From Arachis hypogaea (taxonomy: Eukaryota > Streptophyta > Magnoliopsida > Fabales > Fabaceae), in assembly GCF_003086295.3 (NCBI RefSeq), contig NC_092054.1, positions 34,378,393 through 34,442,392 of the forward strand: DNA of 64,000 nt, given 5' to 3'. The position numbers and the translations under genes were made by a program. Positions 39,024 to 51,258 of the stretch are shown here, one piece after another (positions within the stretch are counted from its first letter, which is position 1; each line of letters opens with the position of its first letter). The notes beneath the pieces are model-generated. The model made no database searches, was not told the DNA's origin, and saw nothing but the letters and a program-made list of their open reading frames with translations.

Positions 39024-39734
39024 AGCGAACTCTATTCCCTGATGTACTCTTTTCCCAACTTCATAGTTTTTTCCAAAGGGTTTTTCTGAATGGGGGTTTT
39101 TAACGAGGCATCAAATTGGAGGCTAAGGGACTGCAAATTGTCAAAAAAACATTAGTAGCAATAAAGTACCTTTGCAAATAAATAAAGATCTTTTTTCAAA
39201 ATATCTCTTTATGAAATTCCTTCTTATGTTACCCTTTCTACGAAACGCGCCAACTTAAGCTCGACAAAGCGTGAAAATCCCATGAATCGACCTAGATGGT
39301 CGTCAGGATAAAACGACGAGGTACAAGTCGGTGTAAAGAGGTTATAAAAGTAGATCATCAAAAACTCGGAAACTAATCGACTTACAAGTCGGAAAAACCG
39401 AGGACGAATGAAATGCATCACAAAAATAACCTAAGTTACAGAAACTCCAAAATTGAGTATAAGGACAACCAAAAGAGATAAGAAAATTCATCAAAAACCA
39501 AAGACACAGACTGTCCCAGGTTTCTACAAGTTCAAAATTGACTTAGAACAAGAGACAGCCAAGCCAAGATAAAAAGATTTTCAAGAAAACGATATTCTCA
39601 AAGGGTTTTTTCGCATGAATAACACAAACAGAAAAGCATGCGCGCAACAAAAAGTGTCCTAAACTCTTATCCAAAAAAGGTATTTTTAAATATTTTGTTT
39701 ATGGCCAAAAAAGGCCCGAAAAATTATCAGCAAG

Positions 39735-41737
39735 TTACCACAACAGAATAAACATTAAATAAAAATTGTTTAAAAACAGGGGACCCACAGGCCGGGCCCC
39801 CATATAGCCATCATAATTTAGTTGGAAAAAGGCAGACCACCACCAGGAGGAGAAAGGGCCATCACCACCAGGACTGGGAATAGAAGTCGGAACAGCATCG
39901 AAAGGAGTCGGAGCAGGCTGGTCGGGACCTTCAGAAGGAACCTTCGAAGAACTCGGAGCATCACTCCGAGGAGGAGAATCAATTATCCTTTGCCCCTGGG
40001 TCTTCAACTCAGAATCCGTTTCAGTTCGGGGAGGGGAGACAATTGCGCCATTCACCACGATCTTGTCAGGATCCAAGGGAGAAAGGTCCAAGTCGGGGGC
40101 GATAACTCCGACTTGTTTCTTAAAGATCCTCCATGCCTCCTCTACCCCCTCAGCAATTGAATCCTCCAAATCCTGAAAAGAATCCCGACACCCAGAGAGC
40201 TCCTTCTTTAGGTCTAAGTTCTCCGTAAACAGCCTGATATAATTCTGCTCCGCCTTCTCCTTAAGGCCCTCCGCCATGGCACACTGGCCCATCAATTTCT
40301 TCTCCCTCTCTCGAACCCAATCTTTTTCCTCCTTCAACTTGGCAACCTCCTCCTTCAACCTCTTCTCCTCCTCCTGATATAAAGAAATTATCCCCTCAAG
40401 TTCCTCAACCTTTGGGACTGAACCCAAAGAACTAAGAAAAGTATGTTCAAAAATATCCAAGAGTCTCGTACACACCCCAGCCGCCCAGATGCTCTCCTGA
40501 ACTATCACATTCAGATGGTTCCAAACCATAGAATCATCTATATTAATGGACGAATGTGGAAAAATATAGTTTCGGACAAATTGGGGACCATTGAATGTAG
40601 CCCTGAAAGAAGAGCCAGAAGTCTTTCGCTTCTTCTTCTCGGGTTCAGGAGAAGATCGGGGCAAATGAGGAGAAGGAAGAGAAGAAGTAGAGGAAGAGGA
40701 TACCACAAGGGGACGAGAGTAAGTCCCCAAATTATGAGGAGGAGAAGGAGGGGGAGGAGGAGGAGGAGGAAGATTGCCAGTGGCCCTCGCCCGAGATCTC
40801 TTCTTGGCATCTTGAACTTTTTGATAAGAGGAGGCAGAAGCTTTCTTCACCATTTCTGAAAAAGGAAAGAAAAATCAAGTTACAAGGAAGTCGGAATCCC
40901 AGAATCAGAAATAATTAAAAGAAGTCAGAGAAAAATCAAACAAATCGGAGCAAAATCAGAAAAAACCATATCTACCTAGTTGAGTCTGAACAAAGGTCGG
41001 AGACCCCTGGAGGAACCTTTTTGTATCAAGATAAGGGGCTCTCCCCCAAACTTCTCGGAGAAACCCCACAACAGCCTCTTCGACCTCATCCAAATCATCC
41101 AAACCATACTTCTCCACAGGAGAAACCTCTGACCAGTATAAAGGAAAATGGAGAACAGAATTTTCATCCAGAAAAAAGGGGTGGTGACCTTCTACAGCTT
41201 GAACTTTAAAGAAGAAATTTTTGAAATCATGGAATGATTCATAAAAAAGATTGAAAACTCTCCGACCTTGGATAGCTCAGAAAGATACCCACTGTTGTTT
41301 ATTGTTTTGCCCACTAAAGGGCATGGTCATATGAAAAAGATAAAAGAAAATCCTCAAAGAGGTCGAAAAATCTAAGGCCTGACTGATAAGTTGGTAAACC
41401 TTCAAGAAACCCCAAGAGTTGGGATGAAGTTGAGTAGGAGCGACACGACAATAGTGCAGAACAGAAATCTCAAAGTCAGAAAAAGGCAAGAACACTCCCA
41501 GTCGAGTGAAAAGACTCTCATACATGAAAAAGAAATGAGGGTCCTCCTCAGAAGCCCTCCCAAAACAAACCCGGTCTTCAGGACCCGGGGCAACCAGCTC
41601 ATATTTTGGCTCGTCCTCATCAAAAGCATAAATCCTATGATGCGTGCGAAGATCAGTGATGTAGTCAGTATCTACCAAAGATTCTTTTCCAAGAACCGTA
41701 ACATCCACCCCTGAGCGAGGAACTCTAGAGAAGACAT
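39735..41737 (-). pseudogene. Element C antisense gene, two exons (globular + coiled coil)
   Basis: Runs opposite to gag-pol, between integrase and the 3' LTR. Exon A (about 41737-40976) carries SEEDPHFFFMYESLFTRLGV, LPFSDFEISVLHYCRVAPTQ and LHPNSWGFLKVYQL. After a TGA at 41277-41279 the same frame continues with FYESFHDFKNFFFKVQAVEG and HHPFF, so the TGA is a secondary nonsense change. The intron 40975-40856 (120 bp, GT-AG) joins exon B (40855-39735). Exon B begins EMVKKASASS, has Pro- and Ser-rich stretches, then a long coiled coil (EEEKRLKEEVAKLKEEKDW), and ends in a Pro-rich tail. A frame slip near 41730 spoils the start. The function is unknown; similar antisense ORFs are known in Tat elements. 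Its partner in element D (44997-46844) has the same layout. Confidence 0.8.
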
Positions 41738-42313
41738 TTCTCCTTATATAAAAGAAGATAACGAAACCTACAAAGGAAAAAGAAAAAAGGATAAAAAACA
41801 AGGTCTCTAAAGGGCCTGGGATCAAAACCTCAACAGAACAGAGTCACTAAAGCCTATGGTCAACACTCCTCTCGAAGAAAAAGCATGCAAATAAAAGCAT
41901 TTGTAAAAAAGAGAGTAGAAAAAAGAACTAACCTTTGCTTGGAAAAAGGGTAGAGGCGGTAGTGGCTTGGAGAAAGGAGGAGTCCCTTCGAACAGAGGTT
42001 TCTTTTGGATAGAGAATGAAAATACAACAGTTTTCAGAAACGGAACAAGGAAAAGATGGAAAATATTTATAAAACACATTAGGGGCATAATAGTAAAAAC
42101 GGAGCCAGTCATTAATGAGACGCGCCGTTACCAATGTAACCGCTCCCCACGTGTAAATACACAAATCCCTAATCGACGCGACGTTTGATTAGACACGACT
42201 GTTGGGAAACTTTGAAGCACGTCAGTTCCAAAAAATCACATCAGTTGCTCAACAGGTCGGTTATAAGCCCAAGTCAAAATACTCGAGCCCAACTCTACAC
42301 TAAGACTTTGCTC

Positions 42314-42325
42314 GAGTAGGGGCAC
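42314..42325 (+). promoter_or_regulatory. Polypurine tract of element C
   Basis: GAGTAGGGGCAC directly before the 3' LTR, the expected plus-strand primer site. Confidence 0.65.
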
Positions 42326-42853
42326 TGTTCATGCCCTGTCCCAACGATAAAGTCCAGGCCCAAATAAAAGATCCAATCCAAAGGATTGGATCTCATTCGA
42401 CACCGACCTTCTCTCAAGAAGTCGGTCTAAACAACGACTTGGTCCAAAGAAGTCGGGGATGAAGATTAGCTGGCAGATAACACTCATTCAAATAGGTAAC
42501 TGCCCCTAAAATCTCTCAACCCACTTTCAGGAGCCATATCTCAACCTCCCTAAGATAAAGGGACGGTTATCCTCCTCAAAAGGTGGAACTACTTCAATGG
42601 TAGTTATTGGTTCACCACTATAAATACACTGACATCCCTCAGGTATCTCTAAGTCCCAATACTCTCCAGACCTGCTTACACCCTTGCTAACTTAAGCATC
42701 GGAATGTCTTTGCAGGTACCACCCCCCATTCTCTCATACACATAAGTCGGACGGAGGCCCCAAGGCGTGAACCTGCTCGGAGGTTTTCTTCCTCAAACGA
42801 TTGGACCAACCCAGCGAGTCCAGCCCATTAATCTCTGATTACCCAACGTAACC
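42326..42853 (+). repeat. 3' LTR of element C
   Basis: 528 bp, colinear with 33220-33747 without net length change. Its last base is C rather than the expected A. Confidence 0.93.
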
Positions 42854-43913
42854 GGAAACAATTTATCGTATATATTCCCTTTATTCCTAACTTGCTTTTC
42901 CTATGATGTATTAGTAGCCATTTCTATTGATGATTTTATAATGTGGGAAGTGGCAGAAAGGGAAGAGTGAAGTACCAACCCGGCCCCTGTCCATTTTCAA
43001 GAATGACAACGCGACCCCTCAAAATAAAATCGATCCACTTCGGTCCTTGTCCTCTGATTCCGTCACACAACGCGGTCCCTGTGGGTATTTTTCCGTCAAC
43101 TCTGAACGGAAAATGCTGACGTGTTAGGTTCAGAAATGGACAGGGATCTAATTGTCTCTAAATTTAAATTGGTTAGGGGTTTATTTGTCCTTATAATTTT
43201 TTAAACAATATTTTTTTAGATTTTTTTATTTATTATATTAATATTCTTTTTCCAATAAATTATTAAATATATGGTATAATAAGTACAAATTAATTAATAA
43301 ATTATTCAAATTTAAAAATATCATTTATGATCAAACTAAATGAATCATTCTCAAATATAATTTTTAAATACATAAATAATAAACATTAAAATTCAGTTAA
43401 TACATGAATAATAATAACCCTATGATATACTATTAGTATTATGATCTAGATAATTTTTCATAATAAAGTAAAAACCAATGAACACATTACTTGATATATA
43501 GTAAAATAATATTTTTGAGTAATAACAAATTTAATTTTTTATCTCTTTAAACTAAATTAACAATTCTATTTAATATCTTTGTACTAAAATACACTATGAA
43601 CAAGCTACTAATACTAAATGAAGTAATTAAAATATATAACCTTTAATGAAATAATTAAATACTAATTGAAATAATTCTATTTTTTATCTCTTTAATTGAA
43701 TTTTAATATACTTAAAATTTTAATTAATCTATATTATTCTTATATTGATAAATCTTTATCAATCTATAATCTTATGATCATATGTATTATTAATAGATTA
43801 ATAATATTATTGATACTTTAAATTTGTTGAGTTTATAAATGGTCTCCATCATATATATATTATTTCATTTAGTATTAGTAGTTTACTCATAGTGTATTTT
43901 AGTATAAAGATAT

Positions 43914-44317
43914 TGTTCGGTAGGTCGGTTACCGGACGGTTCGGGTTGTGATCTGGGATGATGGTAGGGGCTCGTCAAGTCGTGGACTGCCGGTCAACGA
44001 TACGCGAGGTCCCGAGTACTTCGTGTGGAAAAAGGGGGTGCCACCTGCAAAGACACTCCGACGCTCTTGTCAGTAAATGTGCAGGCGGAAAGGGTAGTGT
44101 GGCATGTGACGTACCTCGGGGGAAGAGCAAGTCTTCCCCTTATATACCTGTCAGAGGTGGGCCTGAAGAAGGCATGCCCATGTTTCTAGGGACGTTGTCC
44201 CGTAGCTGTATATGAGCTGTCTTGGACGCGTGTCCGGGTTGGTTGTGGGGCGTGTATCCGGATCGGGTGGCGTCCGGGTCGGGCCGACCCGCAGAAATTT
44301 TGGGCCAGGCTGTAACA
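43914..44317 (-). repeat. 3' LTR of element D
   Basis: 404 bp, TG...CA termini on either strand reading, matching 52700-53104 with few changes. Confidence 0.95.
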
Positions 44318-44330
44318 GTTCCCCCGACGC
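44318..44330 (-). promoter_or_regulatory. Polypurine tract of element D
   Basis: On the minus strand CGTCGGGGGAAC abuts the 3' LTR, the usual plus-strand primer position. Confidence 0.6.
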
Positions 44331-44996
44331 GCCAGTGATGGTCGTGAGGGACATCGGTGGCGCATGATTTCATCGTTCGTATGTTGTCGTCGGGTCGGCT
44401 GACCGTGGGGATGACGTGCCCCCTGCGCGCGTGTCTCTTGGTTGCCAAGGCGTTCGTTGCTTCGTTCTTCGCGCTGAACATTAAATGCTCATAATGGGTC
44501 ACAAAAAATCCCGCGCGCAAAGACCCTTTTACCCCTGGCCTTTTCGCGCTTCGTGTAGCGGTTTTTAAACAGTTTCTTGTTTTCTTTGCTCCCATTCTTG
44601 CTATTTCCCTCTTTTTCTCTCCCTGATATCCAAAGCTTCTTGTTCGAGCGTCTCGGTGCCTCTTCCTTTACTTTCAAGTTCCTGCAACCAATTCAGGTGA
44701 CTCTCCATCCCTATTTTCTTGCGCTTTGTTAATTTTTATTGTTGCGTGCTTGCTGCTTGTATTCGCTCGTTCCTGCTTGTATTTGCTTTTTTGGGATTTG
44801 TTGCCATATGACCATTTGATGCTAGGTAGATGTGTTGGGGGAGGGGTACCATTCTTGGGTAGGTTTCTAGGTGATTTGTGCGATTGGTATAGTTCTTAGC
44901 CGTATTTGGTCATGATTGAGTGGAAAGGGTATAGTTTCTGGGTTTTCCTCGGACTCCCGACCTCGTAGACTAACGGAATGGTACCCCGCTGTAGGT

Positions 44997-46844
44997 ATGC
45001 CATGTGTCGTCTCCCGAGCTTCCCCTTCCGCGGCGAGCTATGATCCGTACGCTTGGGTAACCTCGGATGTAAAGGACTCGCCAAACCAGATGGATCTGGC
45101 GGAGTTGACGGAGTTCCGGCAAGCCGGGTACTTATGCGGGGGAACAGACGAAAAGGCCAATTATAAGACCTCCGTGCCTGCCCCCCATGAGAGGCTGTAC
45201 GAGATCAATCTTCGCTCTCCCTGTATCGCCGACTGGATTTGGTTTTACAAAGCCATGTTCACCCAGGTCGGGGTTCGCCTTCCGTTTTCTGAGTTCCAGA
45301 TGTCGCTCTTGAATCGGATATCTGTGTCGCCGTCACAGCTCCATCCGAACAGCTGGGCTTCTATCCGCTGTTTCGAGATGGTTTGCGAGTATCTCGAGTT
45401 GCCGGTGTCGGTGGATGTCTTCCTTTTCTTCTTCAACCTTACCAACCCTTCCAAACAAGGGAAAGCGAGGAAAGGGTTCCTCTCTTTCCGGTCTGCCCAG
45501 GGTAGGAGAATATTTGGTCTGTTCGAGGACTCCTACCATGGGTTTAAAGATAAATTCTTCAAAGTCCACCCCGTTAAAGATTGCCACCCCTTTTGGTTGT
45601 CTTTAGAGGGGAAACGCCTCATCCCCACTTATTGGAGTTTTGGGGGCGGGGTCGAATCCTTTTATTAAGGTAACGTATAAGAGGATGTCCTCGGTAGATA
45701 AGAAAATAGCCGATGTGCTATTTGCTCTTTTTGAAAAGAACCCCGTGAATCCCCATCTTCTCATGGGTGAACGGGAGGCCGCCAGGAGCTATATCCGTGA
45801 GTCGTCTTGTTTTGTATTTTTTTGTTGTTTATTACTGTTTGCTTTACGTGATCTAACGGCTGATGTGTTTGTTTGTTTGCTGCAGTGGAGATGTCTGCTA
45901 CAGTGACGGGTCTTGAGAACCTGATGAAGACCTTCTTCGAGGAAAGTGATGAAGAGAAGGCCGAGGAGAAAGACACCGAGAACTCGAGTGGTCCTTCTAG
46001 GGAGAAAGAGGACCAGACTGTGCCCCCTCCCCAGGATACCGACATGTCGGGCAAGAACCCAGAAGGGGCGCAGGCTTCTCCCTCTCCCGAGGTCATCGTT
46101 GGCGGGCACTCGTCCTCTGCCCATCAGAAAGATGACGATGTGGAACTCATACATACCCCTAAGAGGCGGAGGGCGTCTGCGAGCCCGGAGGGGACTCTCA
46201 CCATCATGGAGAGAAATTTTGATGCCACAACCTTTATCGACTCGCAACTGATCCCTGGGACGGAGGAGCATTTTCATGGAACCGACCTGGCCGGGCAGGC
46301 GAGATGGATGTACCGGACTTTGCTCCGGGGGGTCGTGATAGCTCGAAAGGCTGAGTTCGAGTTGTCGGGAATGCAGACCCTCCGGAGGAAGCTCGAGTCC
46401 TCTGCCAAGGCAAACAATGACTTCAAAATGCAGGTTGAGCTGTTCCAAAGCCAGTTGTCTGAGATGGGGGAGAGGCTCAAGGCATCCGAGGAAAAGACGA
46501 CATCCGTCGAGAAAAAATTGAAGGCTTCCGACGAGACGGTGGCCCGTTTAGCTGAGCGGGAGATGACCTTGGAGAGCCAGCTGAACGCCGCTCAGGGTCG
46601 GGTAGCGGTCTTGGAGAAAGAGCGTGACCAAGCCGTGTCGTCGGCAAAAGCCGCTAAAGTCGAGGTCGAGGAGCTCCGGAAGAAGTTGAAAGCGACCAAA
46701 GAGCAAGGGAAGAGCGCGATTTCTATGACTGAAGATGATCTGAAAGCCCAAGTGAAGATCGTGGCTCCCGACTTCGACACATCGGCTATTGGGGTCTTCA
46801 AAATGATCCAAGACGGCAAGATTGTCGACATGCCTAGGAAGTGA
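44997..46844 (+). pseudogene. Element D antisense gene, two exons (globular + coiled coil), nearly intact
   Basis: Opposite to gag-pol. Exon A starts at ATG 44997, just after an acceptor-like CTGTAG; a 5' UTR intron 44697-44994 is possible. It holds PHERLYEINLRSPCIADWIW, FTQVGVRLPFSEFQMSLLNR, SQLHPNSWASIRCFEMV and FKVHPVKDCHPFW. A single extra G in a G run near 45645 shifts the frame, which resumes as NPFIKVTYKRMSSVDKKIAD. The intron 45797-45885 (89 bp, GTGAGT...TGCAG) joins exon B, giving SYILEMSATVTG. Exon B is Ser- and acid-rich with a basic PKRRR, then a long coiled coil (LEKERDQAVSSAKAAKVEVE), and ends APDFDTSAIG, DGKIVDM, stop 46842-46844. The upstream CT-rich leader suggests its own promoter. 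Function unknown; it is probably element-encoded and not a captured host gene, since element C has it too. Confidence 0.82.
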
Positions 46845-47351
46845 CTTCTTATAACTTGAACATTTTGATGTAGATTTGTTGAACATTTGTTGCATGTTTT
46901 GTAATTTGATACTTCGTGACATTTATGTTAAGTTGGTCGTTTGACCGAGTGGCCGTTACTATCTTTCGCCTTGCTCGTCGTATTATTTTTGTTACCGCCT
47001 TTTCAGGGTGGGCTCATTGCTTGTGCCCGTTTTGTCGTTTTTACGTTGGTAACGATTTGGACCGATTTGGTCGTGTTGTTGCCGTGTTAATTATGGCTAT
47101 GGTCCGTCTGGCTCCCGAGGTGATCAGTCCCGGGCTGCCGTTTTAGGACGCAATCGTGTGAAACGCGTATTGGGAAGCAACAGATAAGTAGGAGAATATT
47201 TTGACAAGTGGGAATTAATCGTCAGCTGGGCAAGCTTGTTAATATGGCAAGTATTCGATAAGAGTAAATAGCTAAAAATTGACTAAAAATTAACATGTGA
47301 ACCGAGCAAGCATACATGAGTCCGTTAGGCCTCCTGGTCAGCTTGCCCGAG

Positions 47352-50300
47352 TCAGGAGTAGAACCTTCTCAAGTTACCTGCATTCCATGTTCTAGGGATT
47401 TCTTTGCCGTCGAGTCTCTCGAGCTTGTAGGCACCCTTTCCAAGCACTTCTCTAATTCTGTAGGGACCTTCCTAATTTGCCGCCAGCTTTCCTTCTCCAA
47501 GGGTCGGCAGACCGATGTCGTTGCGTCGCAGAACAAGGCTCTTTCCCCAAAATCCCTCCGGAGGACTTTAGCGTTGTAGCGCAGGGCTATTCTTTGTTTC
47601 AACACTGTTTCTGACAAATGGGCCATCTCCCTCGTCTCCTCCACCAGGTCCTTTTCTACCGCTTTGTCCAATCCTGCGAGCAGTAGCCGCGGGCTTGGTT
47701 TGCCGATTTCGACGGGTATCACGGCGTCGACCCCGTATGTTAGGTGAAAAGGGGTTTCCTCCGTAGCGCTTTGCTCGGTTGTTCGGTAGGACCACAGGAC
47801 CGAAGCGAGCTCGTCGGCCCATGCGCCTTTCTTGTTGTCTAGGCGTTTCTTGAGGCCAAGTAAGATGACCTTGTTTGCGGACTCTACTTGTCCATTTGTC
47901 TGGGGGTGTTCAACTGAGGAAAACTTTTGTTTTACCCCTAGGCCGGTGAGGAACTCCGTGAACTTCTTGTCAGTGAATTGTGTTCCATTATCCGAGATGA
48001 CGACCTCCGAGATGCCGAACCGGGTTATCACCTGTCTCCACATGAACTTCCTGCAATTAGAGGAAGATATGCTGGCCAGTGGCTCAGCCTCTATCCATTT
48101 GGTGTAGTAGTCGATGGCCACTATGAGATATTTGACCTGTCCTGGGCCAACCGGGAAAGGTCCTAGAAGGTCGACTCCTCATTGAGCGAAAGGTCGTGTA
48201 GTCGTCAGAAGGCTCAGCTCGGAGGCCAGCGCTTTGTGGAAATTGGCGTTTTGTTGACACTTTACGCACTTTCTAACAAATTCCCTGGAGTCCTTCATCA
48301 TTGATGGCCAGTAGTATCCAGCTCGGATGAGCATCCTCGCTAGGGCTTTGCCCCCGATGTGGTGGCCGCAACATCCCTCGTGGACTTCTCTAAGTACATA
48401 GTCGGTCTGGTCTGGGTGCAAGCACTTCAATAGGGGCTGGCTGAGCCCCTTTCTGAACAGTTGCCCTTGTATGATTGCATATCTGGCCGCCTCCCTTCTC
48501 AATGTTTTGGCCGCTTTCTCCTCGTCGGGCAACTTGCCGAGTTCCAGGAAGTTTGTGATGGGGTCCAACCACGAGGGGCTTGACTCCGTCAAATGGAGGG
48601 AAACCGTTGGCTCGTTCACCATGCCTTGGATGAGAGACCGGTTACCCGCTCCTGGCTTCGTGCTCGCTAGTTTGGACAGGAGGTCCACCCATGTGTTCCT
48701 TTCTCTTGGGACGTGTTGGATCGTGACCTCTTGGAACTGACTTGTCGTTTCTTTAACCTTTTCCAAGTATTTTTGCAGGAGGGGTTCCCAGGCTTGGTAG
48801 CTTCTGTTTACTTGTGAGGTGACGACCTGTGAGTCACTGCATACTTTGACCTTCGTTGCCCCGACTTCCCGAGCTAGTATTTGTCCGCTTAAGAGAGCTT
48901 CATATTCCGCTTGATTGTTCGACACAGGGAACTCGAACTTGGTCGATTGCTCGTAGATGACTCCTTCCGGGCTTTCCAAGATGACCCCGGCTCCCCCGGA
49001 CGTTTGGTTGGAGGCCCCGTCCACGTGGAGCCTCCACCGTGTGCCCGTTTCCTCGGGGGGATCACCTGTTACCTCAACCAAAAAGTCTGCCATTGCTTGG
49101 GCCTTGATTGCGTGCCGGGGCTCATACTGCAAGTCATATTGGGAAAGCTCGACGGCCCAAGTCATCATCCTACCAGCCAAATCGGGTTTTTGGAGTACTT
49201 GGCGAATTGCCTGATCCGTCCTCACGACTATACGGTGGCCCTGGAAGTATTGCCTTAACCTTCGGGAGGAAGTTAGAAGTGTCAACGCCAGTTTTTCTAG
49301 TTTGCTGTACCTCAGCTCGGCTCCTTGTAGAGCCCTGCTCACGAAGTAGACCGGCTGCTGAGCTTTCCCTTCTTCTCTTACAAGTACTGCTGCAAGCGCT
49401 TCCTCTGTTACTGCCAGGTAGAGGTAGAGTGATTCTCCGGCCTTGGGCTTCCCGAGCACTGGAGGTGCTACTAGGATCTCCTTGAAGTGGTTGAATGCTT
49501 CTTCGCACACTGGGGTCCATTCGAATGCTATTCCCTTTTTCATCAGATTGAAGAAGGGTAGGGCTTTTGCTGCCGATGCACCGAGGAAACGGGATAAAGC
49601 CGTCAGTCTTCCCGCCAATCGTTGGACATCTTTGAGACAACCCGGGCTCTTCATCTGGAGAATCGCTTGGCACTTCTCGGGGTTGGCTTCTACTCCTCTT
49701 TGGGTGATCATGAACCCTAGGAATTTTTCAGCCTCCATGGAAAAGGCGCACTTGAGCGGGTTAAGCCTCATGCCGTGTTGCCGGAGGGACGCAAATACGC
49801 CCCCCAGGTCGCTCAGGAGATCGTCGGGTCGTGTGGTTTTTGCGAGGATGTCGTCCACATAGACTTCCACTGTCTTGCCTATAAGCTCACTAAATATCTT
49901 GTTCATCAATCTCTGGTACGTGGCGCCAGCATTTTTCAGACCAAATGGCATTACTTTGTAGCAATAGGTCCCTCCTGGCGTTATGAACGCCGTTTTTTCC
50001 TCGTCGGGTCGGTACATCGGTATCTGGTTGTACCCAGAGTAGGCGTCCATGAAGCTCAGATACCGGTACCCCGCCGCTGCGTCGACGAGTGCGTCGATGT
50101 TGGGCAGGGGATAGCAGTCCTTAGGACATGCCTTATTGAGGTCAGAGTAGTCTACACATATTCTCTACCTCCCATTGTGTTTCTTCACCAAAATTACGTT
50201 CGACAGCCAGGTCGAGTAGTCCAGTTCCCGGATGAACCCTGCTTCAAGGAGGCTGGCCGCCTGCCTGGCCACCTCCTCTGCCCTTTCCTGTGACATCTTT

Positions 50301-51060
50301 CTCTTCCTCTGGGCCACTAGCTTGGCTTCTGGTTTGACGGCCAGATGGTGTGACATGAGCTGGGGATCTATCCCTGGCATATCGGTTGGCGTCCAAGCGA
50401 AGAGGTTGGCGTTGGCTCTGATCATTTCCATCAAAGGCTCCTTTAATTCATGGGGAAGGTTTCTGTTTATGAACGTGAACTTCTCGTCCCCATCACCGAC
50501 CCTAAATTTTTCCAAATCCCCTTCCGGCTCAGGTCTGGGCTTGTCATCTATCCTGGCGTCCAGGTCGGCGAGGAAGACCCCCGATGCTTCTTTGGACTTT
50601 TTCCTGAGAGAGAGGCTGGCGTGGTCGCAGGCGACCGCCGTTTCCAAGTCTCCTCTGATGGATCCTGCGGATCCGTCATCAGCAACAAACTTCATCACGA
50701 GCAGCTTTGTACTAATAGCAGCCCCAGGTCGTTGATGGTTTTTCTCCCCAAGATGATGTTGTAAGCTGTGGAATCTCGTAAGATTACAAAATCGGCCATC
50801 ACTGTCCTTCGCCTTTGCCCTTGCCCCACGGAGGTCGGGAGTGAGATGATTCCATCCGACTTGATGAAGTGGTCTCCCAACCCTACCACACCGTGCTGGT
50901 GGGTCGACAGATCGGCATCTCGTAGTCCCAGGGCATCAAAAACATTTCGAAACATGATGTTCGAGTCTGCTCCCGTATCCACCAGGATCCGCTTGACAAG
51001 GCCGGTTCCGACCCTGGCCGTGATTACCATGGGGGACTTTCCGGCACCTCGTCGAACCAT
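47352..51060 (-). pseudogene. Element D protease-RT-RNase H-integrase, few lesions
   Basis: Replication polyprotein of element D. The protease keeps a canonical site (LVDTGADSNIMF, near 50980). RT has a TAG at 50167-50165 where the family has Trp before R-x-CVDYSDLNKACPKD, then FMDAYSGYNQIPMY and an intact YVDD (near 49865). RNase H is followed by the archaeal-type RNase H (RLHVDGASNQTSGGAGV, near 49030). Integrase has EVHEGCCGHHIGG and KCVKCQQNANF, then a TGA at 48181-48179 replacing Trp before GVDLLGPF, then SDNGTQF and HPQTNGQVESANK. A frameshift near 47535 garbles the tail, whose true stop is 47352-47354. Apart from these and a frameshift upstream of the protease, the frame is open, so decay is recent. 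Confidence 0.93.
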
Positions 51061-51258
51061 TGGTCTTCGGGGCCGAAGGAGATGAATGGGAGTCCTCGGG
51101 GATTTCTGGCAGACGAGGAGGAGACCGCGAGGACCTTGGCATATTTTTTATGTGCCGATTTCGATCTTGGGGCGGAGTTCCTCGCTGTTACTACGTTCAC
51201 CACCGTGAGACCGTGGTCGTCCCCCTCTGGTTCTTGGCGTCGTCTTGTTGTCCGGGAC

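Larger units (their letters stand above)
33220..42853 (+). mobile_element. Full-length Ty3/gypsy Tat-lineage element C
   Basis: 9634 bp. LTRs of 528 bp each (33220-33747 and 42326-42853). GGAAAC flanks both ends (33214-33219 and 42854-42859), an apparent 5-6 bp target duplication. Order: LTR, PBS, gag, protease, RT, RNase H, a second archaeal-type RNase H, integrase, then about 3.3 kb with a gene on the opposite strand, a purine tract and the LTR. The second RNase H and the antisense gene are hallmarks of the Tat group. I count about 27 LTR mismatches (5%), 24 of them transitions. Several frameshifts and stops make it non-autonomous. Confidence 0.95.
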
